A stretch of DNA of 64,000 nt from Murimonas intestini (lineage in GTDB: Bacteria > Bacillota > Clostridia > Lachnospirales > Lachnospiraceae): positions 62,001 to 126,000 of the forward strand of contig NZ_JANKBI010000013.1 of the NCBI RefSeq assembly GCF_024622195.1. The letters run 5' to 3'. Positions 1 to 7,484 of this stretch are shown in pieces. Position numbers and translations under genes: made by a program. Every line of letters begins with the position of its first letter. Position 1 is the stretch's first letter. The notes beneath the pieces were generated by a model. The model saw nothing but the letters and a program-made list of their open reading frames with translations. It did not search any database and had not been told where the DNA came from.

Positions 1-240
1 CTGATCATAGGACCCTGGCTGACCGTACTGCCCTGCCTGACCATATGTCCCTGACTGGCCGTACTGTCCCTGATCATAGGCCCCAGACTGACCATACTGT
101 CCTGCCTGATCATAGGACCCTGGCTGAACATACTGTCCTGCCTGATCATAGGACCCTGGCTGGCCATAAGTCCCGGCCTGAACATACTGCCCTGACTGAT
201 CATAGGCTCCTGGCTGGCCGTATGTCCCCGGCTGTGTATA
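1..240. repeat. Tandem coding repeat, about 36 bp unit
   Basis: Read on the minus strand, this stretch encodes repeated blocks such as YGQPGSYDQAGQ and YVQAGTYGQPGAYDQSGQ. Units vary by single residues and by a three-residue deletion near 65-75, as expected from slippage. It lies wholly inside the zinc-ribbon gene and may continue past the left edge. Confidence 0.8.
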
Positions 241-591
241 CATGTCCTGACTCACCGCAGGATCTCCCGCCATACCCGGAGTATACGCCGGATCTCCGGC
301 ATAAATGCGTTCCGGTTTGGAAGCCTCCTCTGTATTCACATGCTCCACTCTGTCTGTATCTTCACTGCTCCGGCGGGGCAGCTGGCCAATGATCTTTGTC
401 TCTTCTGCTTCTTCTCCATCCTCTTCCTGACAAACAGAAGCTGCCATCCCGGCCATATCTTCCGCCTGCCAGGGCTCCGCCTCCACCGCCGGAGCTTCAC
501 CTGTCTGGGGCTCTTCCTCCACTTTTGTACCGCAGCTGGTGCAGAACCTGGCATCATCATCCAGCTTTTCTCCACACTTATAACAATACAT
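1..591 (-). CDS. Zinc-ribbon protein with YGQPG-type repeats (C-terminus outside window)
   Basis: The start is ATG at 589-591, preceded by a strong AAAGGAGGG site. The first 197 residues are visible and the gene runs off the left edge. Residues 3-21 form a zinc ribbon with two Cys pairs (CYKC and CTSC). An acidic, probably disordered stretch follows (residues 25-110). From about residue 118 the protein becomes a Gly/Gln/Tyr/Pro repeat of about 12 residues (units like YGQPGSYDQAGQ). In Firmicutes, proteins with this layout usually continue into membrane segments, but that part is not visible, so the function is open. The gene is separated from murA by a terminator. Confidence 0.8.
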   Translation of the reverse strand, partial: MYCYKCGEKLDDDARFCTSCGTKVEEEPQTGEAPAVEAEPWQAEDMAGMAASVCQEEDGEEAEETKIIGQLPRRSSEDTDRVEHVNTEEASKPERIYAGDPAYTPGMAGDPAVSQDMYTQPGTYGQPGAYDQSGQYVQAGTYGQPGSYDQAGQYVQPGSYDQAGQYGQSGAYDQGQYGQSGTYGQAGQYGQPGSYDQ

Positions 592-617
592 CTCTTTCCC
601 TCCTTTGTCCTCTTTCC

Positions 618-663
618 AAAAAAGATCATCGTCTCCAGTAAATCAGGTCAACGATGATCTTTT
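618..663 (-). terminator. Rho-independent terminator after murA
   Basis: AAAGATCATCGT pairs with ACGATGATCTTT across an 18-nt loop. On the minus strand the stem is followed by six T. It sits between the murA stop and the zinc-ribbon gene start. Confidence 0.8.
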
Positions 664-672
664 GTTTGCTCT

Positions 673-1965
673 TTAGCCGACGCGCAGCTTAAACTTCCTT
701 ATATCTTTCTCAGTGGCCACACGCTCTATCTCAGCGCCGAGACCTCTCAGCTTTTCTTCAAAAGCCTCATAGCCTCTCTGGATATATACGATATCATCCA
801 CAATCGTGATTCCTTCCGCTGCAAGCCCTGCAATTACCAAAGCCGCTCCCGCGCGGAGATCCGGTGCACTCACACGGGCACCCGTCAGCTTGTCCACGCC
901 TGTAATGATCGCTGTATTTCCTTCTACCTTAACACTTGCGCCCATTCTGGCCAGTTCATCCACGTATTTGAATCTGTTTTCAAAAATACTCTCTGTCACA
1001 ATGCTGGTGCCTGAGGCTATAGCAAGTGTGACTCCTATCTGCGGCTGCATATCCGTAGGATATCCGGGATAGGGCAGAGTCTTGATATTCGTATTGCGGA
1101 GACGTTTAGAAGCCACAACACGCACTGCATCATCAAATTCCTCGACTTCACAGCCGATCTCCACGAGTTTAGCCGTAGTTGCCTCCAGATGCTTGGGAAT
1201 AACATTCTTAACCATGACATCGCCTTTAGTAGCCGCTGCCGCAAACATAAATGTACCTGCTTCTATCTGATCCGGAATAATGGAGTACTCTGTCCTGTGA
1301 AGGCTCTCCACACCGCGGATACGGATAACGTCAGTTCCTGCGCCTTTTATATTCGCGCCCATACTGTTCAGGAAATTTGCCACATCAACAACATGGGGTT
1401 CTCTGGCTGCATTCTCAAGGGTAGTGCGTCCCTCCGCCATAGCAGCTGCCATCATGATATTGATGGTCGCTCCCACTGAAACTGTATCCAGGAAAATATG
1501 ATTGCCCACCAGACGGTCAGCCTCTGCAATGATAGATCCGTTGCGGATACTAACCTTTGCTCCTAATGCCTTAAATCCCTTCAGATGAAGATCGATCGGC
1601 CTGCTGCCGATATTACAGCCGCCCGGAAGCGGTACTTCTGCTCTCTTATATTTTCCCAGCAGAGCTCCCAGCAGATAATAGGAAGCCCTTATCTTCTTGA
1701 TAAATTCATAATCAACACTGAAGTCTCCGATCATGGAGCCATTTATCTTTACCTTATTTCTGTTTACCCGTTCTACTTTAGCGCCGATCTGGCTGATGGC
1801 TTCCAGCAGAACATTGATATCCTGCACATCCGGCAGATTCTCAATCACAATAGTTTCGTCAGTCATGATAGCAGCAGCCAGAATACCAAGCGCCGCATTT
1901 TTTGCACCGCCGATTTCCACCTCTCCTACCAGTGGGTTACCGCCTTTGATAATATACTGTTCCAT
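673..1965 (-). CDS. murA: UDP-N-acetylglucosamine 1-carboxyvinyltransferase
   Basis: This enzyme transfers enolpyruvate from PEP to UDP-GlcNAc, the first committed step of peptidoglycan synthesis, in the cytoplasm. The 430-residue product begins MEQYIIKGGNPLVGEV and shows the EPSP-synthase-like fold signatures. The catalytic loop PLPGGCNIGSRPIDLH is present, with the PEP-binding Cys at about residue 117, so the enzyme should be sensitive to fosfomycin. I chose ATG at 1963-1965 because GAGGTG lies just upstream; an in-frame ATG at 2013 would add 16 unrelated residues. Many Firmicutes carry two murA copies, and which paralogue this is cannot be told here. A worn tnpB right end lies directly upstream. 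Confidence 0.95.
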   Translation of the reverse strand: MEQYIIKGGNPLVGEVEIGGAKNAALGILAAAIMTDETIVIENLPDVQDINVLLEAISQIGAKVERVNRNKVKINGSMIGDFSVDYEFIKKIRASYYLLGALLGKYKRAEVPLPGGCNIGSRPIDLHLKGFKALGAKVSIRNGSIIAEADRLVGNHIFLDTVSVGATINIMMAAAMAEGRTTLENAAREPHVVDVANFLNSMGANIKGAGTDVIRIRGVESLHRTEYSIIPDQIEAGTFMFAAAATKGDVMVKNVIPKHLEATTAKLVEIGCEVEEFDDAVRVVASKRLRNTNIKTLPYPGYPTDMQPQIGVTLAIASGTSIVTESIFENRFKYVDELARMGASVKVEGNTAIITGVDKLTGARVSAPDLRAGAALVIAGLAAEGITIVDDIVYIQRGYEAFEEKLRGLGAEIERVATEKDIRKFKLRVG

Positions 1966-2051
1966 AGGACACCTCGATATTTTTTTATACTCTCCACATC
2001 CAATATCTGTCACAAATCTTCAAGTCCGCTCTTGTTGATATTTACCCCTAA

Positions 2052-2279
2052 TGACATACTCCCACCACTTGAATCCTGCGATTCTGAAGCGGGTGTTTCC
2101 TACTCAGCAGCCCTTACAGGCTAAGTATCCGTAGGCTATCCCCGTGTGCCCCACGGTTCTGTGTCTGCCCGGTTCCAGGTCTATGCCCTGTGCAGCTATG
2201 CACTTAACATCCTGCGCCCTTCCTCACGGATATTAATCCCGGCTTTATATTCCCTGCCGATCCTGCTGCCACACTCATA
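2052..2279 (-). mobile_element. IS200/IS605-type right-end remnant with omega-RNA-like sequence
   Basis: Read on the minus strand, a truncated tnpB end is followed by about 145 nt that look like an IS605-family right end. It has a GGGGATAGCCT stretch, small hairpins (GAATC/GATTC at 2071-2084, AGCC/GGCT) and the closing GTGGGAGTATGTCA at about 2052-2066. In intact elements this region is the scaffold of the tnpB omega RNA and ends at the element boundary. No tnpA or left end is visible, and upstream of 2280 the sequence turns AT-rich and non-coding. I call it a decayed element. Family recognition is from memory of conserved ends, not from a search. Confidence 0.6.
2196..2279 (-). pseudogene. 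TnpB C-terminal fragment
   Basis: Twenty-seven codons and a stop read YECGSRIGREYKAGINIREE followed by GRRMLSA. This matches the TnpB C-terminus pattern C-x2-CG-x3-DRDYNAAINI-x2-EG. The second zinc-knuckle pair is reduced and the catalytic Asp of the DRD motif is replaced (GRE). The frame is blocked by TAG seven codons upstream. The fragment cannot encode an active nuclease. Confidence 0.6.
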
Positions 2280-2388
2280 CGTTAAAATACCTAAGCTCTA
2301 TTATAACCATAATCACTTCTTTTGTAAACAAAAATTAAAATCTTTGTTACAATTTCACATATTTTCCAGTTATGTAAATGTCTTCTTT

Positions 2389-2892
2389 TTATCTGAATGA
2401 CTTGTATTTTCCGGCTGTCTCTCTTACAGTCTCTTCTATGCTCAGATCATCCTCCTGAATGGTAATATGAGCATATTTCTCATACAGCGGAACCCTCTCC
2501 TGATACAGTTCTCTAAGGGTCTGGCCCTCCCTTAACACCACTCCCCTGTCCTTCAGATTTCCCAGGCGCTTTGTCAGATGCCCATACTCCAGCTTGAGGT
2601 AGATCACTGTACCGATCTCCCTTAAATGTTCCATGGCTTCTTTCCCGTAAACCACGCTGCCGCCTGTGGCAATAATGCTTCTCTCCGCCTCTATATGTGC
2701 ATTTACATCATTCTCTATCTGTATAAAACGGTCTATTCCATCCTGCTCCATAATCTCGTGCAGCAGCCTGCCTTCCCTCTCCTGGATCAAAAGGTCAGAA
2801 TCTATAAATTTATATCCCAGTACCTTAGCAAGCACTACTCCTACCGTACTCTTGCCCGACCCGGGCATTCCAATCAAAACAATATTCCCCAT
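2389..2892 (-). CDS. Shikimate kinase-like protein
   Basis: This 167-residue P-loop kinase has Walker A GMPGSGKST at residues 8-16, FIDSD for Mg2+/shikimate, ATGGS, a lid with RGVVLREGQ and the C-terminal ERVPLYEKYA Arg motif. Shikimate kinase phosphorylates shikimate at O3 in chorismate synthesis. The start is ATG at 2890-2892 with AAGGAGG seven bases upstream. An oddity is the usual G-x3-FR-x2-E shikimate-carboxylate motif, which reads GIDRFIQIE, so the Arg after Phe is missing. No other aroma-pathway gene is nearby. It may be a true AroK of a divergent clade or a kinase for another small substrate. Confidence 0.7.
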   Translation of the reverse strand: MGNIVLIGMPGSGKSTVGVVLAKVLGYKFIDSDLLIQEREGRLLHEIMEQDGIDRFIQIENDVNAHIEAERSIIATGGSVVYGKEAMEHLREIGTVIYLKLEYGHLTKRLGNLKDRGVVLREGQTLRELYQERVPLYEKYAHITIQEDDLSIEETVRETAGKYKSFR

Positions 2893-2993
2893 ACCGGCCT
2901 CCTTATATCGTATCAACGGATTTATTCTACCATTCACAGCTGTTTTTTTCCATATAATATTTCACAAAATTATCCCGGTACCTCTAAGATTTC

Positions 2994-3022
2994 TTGTCCG
3001 TTTTTCGAACATATGTTATACT
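2994..3022 (+). promoter_or_regulatory. dinB promoter with LexA-type SOS box
   Basis: The -35 is TTGTCC (2994-2999), the spacer 17 nt and the -10 TATACT (3017-3022). CGAACATATGTT at 3006-3017 lies between them. It matches the core of the Firmicute LexA/DinR operator CGAAC-N4-GTT, with the right half weaker than consensus. Binding here would block RNA polymerase. Confidence 0.7.
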
Positions 3023-3048
3023 TATAAAAAAAACTGGAGCGTGATGGA

Positions 3049-4374
3049 ATGGACCGCATTATATTTCATATTGATGTGAACTCTGCCTATCTTAGCTGGA
3101 CCTCCGTGCACAATCTGAGAACAGGCAGCGGGCCGGATTACCGCCAGATCCCGGCTATCATCGGAGGCGACAGAGAAAGCCGCCACGGGGTAGTACTGGC
3201 CAAATCCCTGCCTGCCAAAGCATACGGAATACATACAGGGGAACCCGTGGCTTCTGCGCTTCGCAAGTGCCCCGGCCTTGTCATAGCTTTGCCTGACCAC
3301 TCCATGTACAGGCAGTTCAGCCGGGAGCTGTTTGAACTTCTGTATACATATACCCCTGACCTGGAACAGGTCAGTATCGATGAATGTTATATGGAGTTTA
3401 CCGGAATCTCCCATCTGTATGAATCTCCTGTGGCTGCCGCCCGCCTGATAAAAGACAACATCCGCAATTCCTTCGGCTTTACAGTAAATGTAGGCATATC
3501 CTGCAATAAGCTGCTTGCCAAGATGGCCTCAGACTTTGAGAAACCTGATAAAGTACATACGCTTTTTCCGGATGAGATACCTCTGAAAATGTGGCCTCTG
3601 CCTGTGGAGGAGCTGTACATGGCCGGGCATTCCTCTGTGGAGACTCTGCACAAGCTGGGCATCCGGACCATAGGTGAACTGGCAGCCACAGATCCTGATC
3701 TTCTGGCCGCTCACTTGAAGAGCCACGGGCATACTCTGTGGGAGTATGCAAATGGCATTGACGACAGTCCGGTTGATTCCGGGCCCGGTGAAGCTAAGGG
3801 CATCGGAAATTCCACCACTCTGTCAAATGATGTGACTGACAGGGCCGATGCTTTCCTCATTCTTCACACCCTGGCGGAGAGCGTAGCCAGACGCCTGCGC
3901 AATGCGCACCAGATAGCCGGCAGCGTATGTGTAGAGATCAAGTACAATACTTTCCAGAGTACATCCAAGCAGATGCAGCTCCCTTCCCCCTTAAATACTG
4001 CTGACGGCATATACAAGTCCTCCTGCCTCCTGTTTGACAGGCTGTGGGATGGTTCTCCCATACGCCTTCTGGGGATCAGGTCCTCTAAGCTGCTGGAAGA
4101 TACTGCTCCGGTGCAGATGAGCCTCTTTGACTATGGCCTGGATCTTTCCAATAGTGACCCGTCCTGCGGCCGTGAGCCGAAGGATAAAAAATCAGCCAAG
4201 GACAGCCTTTTAAAGGATGTTCTCCTGGAGGGCAGCCTGAAAAATGAAAAACAGAAAAAGCTGGACAGCGCCCTGGACTCCATCCGAAAACGTTATGGCA
4301 GTGATGCAGTAATAAGAGGCAGCCTGCTCCAGGAAGAGAATGAGGAGGCTCAGAAGAAAGAGCGGGGGAAATAG
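3049..4374 (+). CDS. dinB: Y-family DNA polymerase IV
   Basis: This 441-residue translesion polymerase starts with the metal-binding motif FHIDVNSAY (Asp9) and carries SIDECYMEF with catalytic Asp111/Glu112, followed by HhH and little-finger regions. A beta-clamp motif, QMSLF, is at residues 356-360, followed by a charged tail of about 80 residues seen in many Firmicute homologues. Start ATG 3049 has GGAG nine bases upstream. The promoter holds a LexA-type box, so SOS induction is likely. The stop is two bases from the end of the convergent flavin reductase gene, leaving no room for a separate terminator. Confidence 0.93.
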   Translation: MDRIIFHIDVNSAYLSWTSVHNLRTGSGPDYRQIPAIIGGDRESRHGVVLAKSLPAKAYGIHTGEPVASALRKCPGLVIALPDHSMYRQFSRELFELLYTYTPDLEQVSIDECYMEFTGISHLYESPVAAARLIKDNIRNSFGFTVNVGISCNKLLAKMASDFEKPDKVHTLFPDEIPLKMWPLPVEELYMAGHSSVETLHKLGIRTIGELAATDPDLLAAHLKSHGHTLWEYANGIDDSPVDSGPGEAKGIGNSTTLSNDVTDRADAFLILHTLAESVARRLRNAHQIAGSVCVEIKYNTFQSTSKQMQLPSPLNTADGIYKSSCLLFDRLWDGSPIRLLGIRSSKLLEDTAPVQMSLFDYGLDLSNSDPSCGREPKDKKSAKDSLLKDVLLEGSLKNEKQKKLDSALDSIRKRYGSDAVIRGSLLQEENEEAQKKERGK

Positions 4375-4376
4375 AA

Positions 4377-4982
4377 CTATTTCCTCCGCTTCTGCTTTCT
4401 GTGTATGCTTTTAGACTGACCGGCTTTTTTGACCGAATATCCAAAGGTTCCGATCTTTTTGCCCAGTTCCCTGTATTCCCCGTGGGAATACGCCATCAGG
4501 CCTGTGGCATTCAGATCGAACCTGCCTTTTTCATCCATATATGCCTCATCTGCATGGACTGCCAGCACTTCCGCCAGAAACATATGGTGTGAGCCCAGCT
4601 TTTTTATATCTGTGACCCTGCACTCAACATTTACAGGACATTCCCCTATAAGGGGAGCCTTTACCTTATCTCCCGGCACTGGCGTGAGCTTCATCTCCTT
4701 AAACTTATCCACGTCCCGGCCCGATCTCACTCCGCAGTAATCTGTAGCCGCGGCCAGGTCTTTTGTTGTGAGGTTTATCACAAACTCCTTTGTCTCCTCA
4801 ATAATAGCATAAGAATACCTCTCGGGGCGCACGGATATATACACCATGGGAGGCGCAGTGCAGACCGTCCCTGTCCACGCCACCGTAATTATATTCGGTT
4901 TCTCCCCCGGCCTCCCGCAGCTGACCATCACTGCCGGAAGCGGATATATCATGTTGCCTGGTTTCCAGACCTGTTTTCCCAT
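4377..4982 (-). CDS. Flavin reductase family protein (FMN-binding split barrel)
   Basis: The 201-residue protein begins with the family pattern PLPAVMVSCGRPGEKPNIITVAWTGTVC, here split between residues 15 and 41, and has the flavoredoxin-like NLTTKDLAAATDYCGVRSGRDVDKF region. Such proteins bind FMN and pass electrons from NAD(P)H or thiols; the physiological partner is unknown. The C-terminus is Lys/Arg rich. It starts 12 bases after the pyrophosphatase gene, and its ribosome site AGAGGAGGG overlaps that gene's stop region, so the two are probably cotranscribed. Confidence 0.85.
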   Translation of the reverse strand: MGKQVWKPGNMIYPLPAVMVSCGRPGEKPNIITVAWTGTVCTAPPMVYISVRPERYSYAIIEETKEFVINLTTKDLAAATDYCGVRSGRDVDKFKEMKLTPVPGDKVKAPLIGECPVNVECRVTDIKKLGSHHMFLAEVLAVHADEAYMDEKGRFDLNATGLMAYSHGEYRELGKKIGTFGYSVKKAGQSKSIHRKQKRRK

Positions 4983-4994
4983 TTGAGCCCTCCT

Positions 4995-6647
4995 CTACTG
5001 CTGCAGCGCATTCATAAATGCAGGTATCAGCTGCTTTTTTCTCGAAACTACTCCCGGCAGTACAACTGAACAGTCCTGAGGTGCTTTGTGGAAAGCCTCT
5101 TCCACCAGTTCCTCTGACTCCCCGCCGTAGCACAGCAGCTCCGTGGACTCGTGAATGATATCTGTCAGCATAAAAAACAGCATGGATTCACCGTGGGTAC
5201 CCAGCGCCTTCTCCAGATAGGGGATGAGCCTCTCCTTTATTTCTGTCAGTTCAGCAGGATTCATGGAATTTATCTGCCCCACTCCGAAGCTGGCTTTATT
5301 AAGCTCAAATTTCTTAAAATCCTGATAGAATATCTCCTCGGGGGATTTATCCTTCAGCTTGCTGCCCGCCGCAAACATATCAGTTGCAAAGCTCTCGCAC
5401 TCTATACCCGCTATCCTGGCCAGATCTGCTGCAGCTGCCCTGTCAGCCGGAGTGCAGGTGGGCGAACGGAACATCAGCGTGTCTGAGATAATAGCAGCGC
5501 AGAGCAGCCCTGCGATATTTTCCGGTATCTCAAGCTGCTTTTCCCCATAGATCTGGTACATGATAGTAGCGGTACAGCCGACAGGCTGATTCCGGAAATA
5601 CACAGGCGCCATAGTCTCAAGAGACCCCAGCCTGTGATGGTCTATGATCTCCAGAATCTCCGCACTCTCAATATTATCCACCGCCTGAGAGGCCTCGTTG
5701 TGGTCCACCAGGATGACCCTCCTGCGCTTCATTCCCAGCAGGTTCCGCCTGGATACCATCCCTACATATTTTCCGTGCTTATCCAGGATAGGGAAATCCC
5801 TGTACCTCTTCTTGGCCATTATATCTTTGATGGAATCCGTGTAATCATCCAGTTCAAATGTAAGCAGCCTCTCCTTCTTCATGAAGAACTTGACCGGCAT
5901 ACTCTGATTGATAAGGCGCGCCACCGTGTATGTATCATGAGGCGTACTGATGACAGCACAGTCCTTATCAGCGGCCAGCCTGCGTATTGTCTTGGAGACA
6001 GGAGCCCCCTCACACACGATGATGCAGCCTGCATTCATCTCAATGGCACACAGCTGTGACTCATACCTGTTCCCCAGGATGACAAGATCATCCTGCTCAA
6101 TATAATTTTCCATAAGGTCAGGATTTGCGGCTGCCACTACCACCTTCCCCTTCACGAAATACCCATGCTCGTTTCCCTCTACCATGACCCCGTCCAGAGT
6201 CTCCAGAATGTTTTTATACTGGGTCCTGGCTGTCGCCAGAATGGCATTGTCATAGACATCCATGTAGGACTGGGCAATGTCACTGATCGTGATAAGCCCT
6301 TCCAGGATATTATCTTCCCTTACGATGGGAAGGGTGTTCACATTTTCATTGCGCATAAGATTCCACGCCTTTTTGAGGGAAATACTGTGACTCACCCCCG
6401 CTATCCGGCGGATATCCATATCCTTAACTCTTGTCCCTACATTTGGCACATAGCCCGGCGCTTCCATCCCGAACCTGCCCAGCACATACTGCGTCTCTTC
6501 ACTGATCTGTCCTGCCCGCTTTGCAACGAACCTGCCTTCCTCAGTCCTGCTTTTAATGTCTGCATAGGCGATCGCCGAACAGATTGAATCTGTATCCGGG
6601 TTCTTATGTCCGATTATATATACCTTTACTTTTGCGGTTTCTTCCAT
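4995..6647 (-). CDS. Manganese-dependent inorganic pyrophosphatase with CBS and DRTGG domains
   Basis: This 550-residue family II pyrophosphatase hydrolyses PPi to two phosphates in the cytoplasm. The N-terminal DHH domain begins with GHKNPDTDS (residues 13-21). An insert of about 250 residues follows, with a CBS domain, a DRTGG-like domain and a second CBS (FPILDKHGKYVGMVSR). The DHH core then resumes with DHNEASQ and the hallmark DHH triad IIDHHRLG, and a DHHA2 domain with the substrate-binding SRKKQ motif ends the protein. In related clostridial enzymes the CBS pair binds AMP/ADP and DRTGG binds diadenosine polyphosphates, so adenylate control is expected. A good ribosome site lies upstream of ATG 6647. 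Confidence 0.92.
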   Translation of the reverse strand: MEETAKVKVYIIGHKNPDTDSICSAIAYADIKSRTEEGRFVAKRAGQISEETQYVLGRFGMEAPGYVPNVGTRVKDMDIRRIAGVSHSISLKKAWNLMRNENVNTLPIVREDNILEGLITISDIAQSYMDVYDNAILATARTQYKNILETLDGVMVEGNEHGYFVKGKVVVAAANPDLMENYIEQDDLVILGNRYESQLCAIEMNAGCIIVCEGAPVSKTIRRLAADKDCAVISTPHDTYTVARLINQSMPVKFFMKKERLLTFELDDYTDSIKDIMAKKRYRDFPILDKHGKYVGMVSRRNLLGMKRRRVILVDHNEASQAVDNIESAEILEIIDHHRLGSLETMAPVYFRNQPVGCTATIMYQIYGEKQLEIPENIAGLLCAAIISDTLMFRSPTCTPADRAAAADLARIAGIECESFATDMFAAGSKLKDKSPEEIFYQDFKKFELNKASFGVGQINSMNPAELTEIKERLIPYLEKALGTHGESMLFFMLTDIIHESTELLCYGGESEELVEEAFHKAPQDCSVVLPGVVSRKKQLIPAFMNALQQ

Positions 6648-6673
6648 CTGCCGTCTCCTCTGTCTGCTCTGTT

Positions 6674-7342
6674 CTAATAACCCCTGGCTTCCTTTCCCTT
6701 AACCAGCTCTATAGCTGAGCTGGTGCCAAGACGTGACACTCCCGCATCCAGAAACGCTTCCATATCTTCCACGCTTCTTATGCCTCCTGCAGCTTTTATC
6801 TTCACATCAGGTCCTATATTCTCTTTAAACAGACGGACATCCTCAAGTGTCGCTCCCCCGGTGCCAAATCCTGTAGATGTCTTGATAAAGTCTGCCTTTG
6901 CATTTGTCACTGCACGGCACATGGCTATTTTTTCATCCTCTGTCAGATAACATGTTTCTATAATAACCTTCAGCACATGTCCGTCTGCCGCTTCCTTAAG
7001 CGCAGCGATCTCTTTTTCCACTTTATCAAAGTCTTTATTCTTCACATCACTTATATTTACTACCATATCTATCTCATCGGCGCCGTCAGCAACCGCCTGC
7101 CTTGTTTCAGCCACCTTTGCCTCCGTCACACTGTACCCCAGGGGAAATCCCACAACAGTGCATATCTTCAGGCTGTCCTTAAATGCCTCCTTTACCCTGC
7201 TTATATAGCAGGGCGGGATGCACACAGATGCAGTCTCATATTCTACTGCCTCCCGGCAGAGTTTCTCTATATCTTCCCAGGTGGCATACGCTTTCAGCTG
7301 TGTATGGTCAACATGGTGCAGCATTTCCTTCATCGTCATCAT
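6674..7342 (-). CDS. deoC: Deoxyribose-phosphate aldolase
   Basis: This class I aldolase splits 2-deoxyribose-5-phosphate into glyceraldehyde-3-phosphate and acetaldehyde. The 222-residue product has the Schiff-base Lys in DFIKTSTGFG (Lys154), the proton-relay Lys in KIKAAGGIRS (Lys183) and an Asp in EIDMVVNIS. The start is ambiguous among three nearby ATG codons (7342, 7339, 7333); AAAGGAAA favours 7342. It follows deoB on the same strand after about 140 bp, so both deoxynucleoside catabolism steps sit together. Confidence 0.95.
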   Translation of the reverse strand: MMTMKEMLHHVDHTQLKAYATWEDIEKLCREAVEYETASVCIPPCYISRVKEAFKDSLKICTVVGFPLGYSVTEAKVAETRQAVADGADEIDMVVNISDVKNKDFDKVEKEIAALKEAADGHVLKVIIETCYLTEDEKIAMCRAVTNAKADFIKTSTGFGTGGATLEDVRLFKENIGPDVKIKAAGGIRSVEDMEAFLDAGVSRLGTSSAIELVKGKEARGY

Positions 7343-7435
7343 AACATATTTCCTTTCTACTAAATAATCCTGTCCATCCAGTTTCCAGACAAGTATAGCA
7401 TATCTGCTGCAGGTTTCAAGTCAAAGACTTTTACG

Positions 7436-7482
7436 GTTACTATTCCCAGAAACACATTTTTGCGGGGTTGAGTACAGTAATC
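7436..7482. repeat. Possible short, internally deleted repeat copy
   Basis: The 47-bp stretch begins GTTACTATTC and ends GAGTACAGTAAT. These ends resemble the terminal inverted repeats of the family seen at 8675, 27137 and 46383, but the conserved centre is absent. It sits three bases past the deoB stop codon. It could be chance. Confidence 0.25.
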
Positions 7483-7484
7483 TT

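Noticed and set aside
45..392. Plus-strand frame with repeated DHRTLAEHT-like residues
   Set aside because: It is the antisense of the YGQPG repeat of the zinc-ribbon gene, which has a zinc motif and a strong ribosome site.
336..629. Minus-strand frame overlapping the zinc-ribbon gene
   Set aside because: It is out of frame with the CYKC/CTSC zinc ribbon and has poor composition (Arg/Lys/Trp rich).
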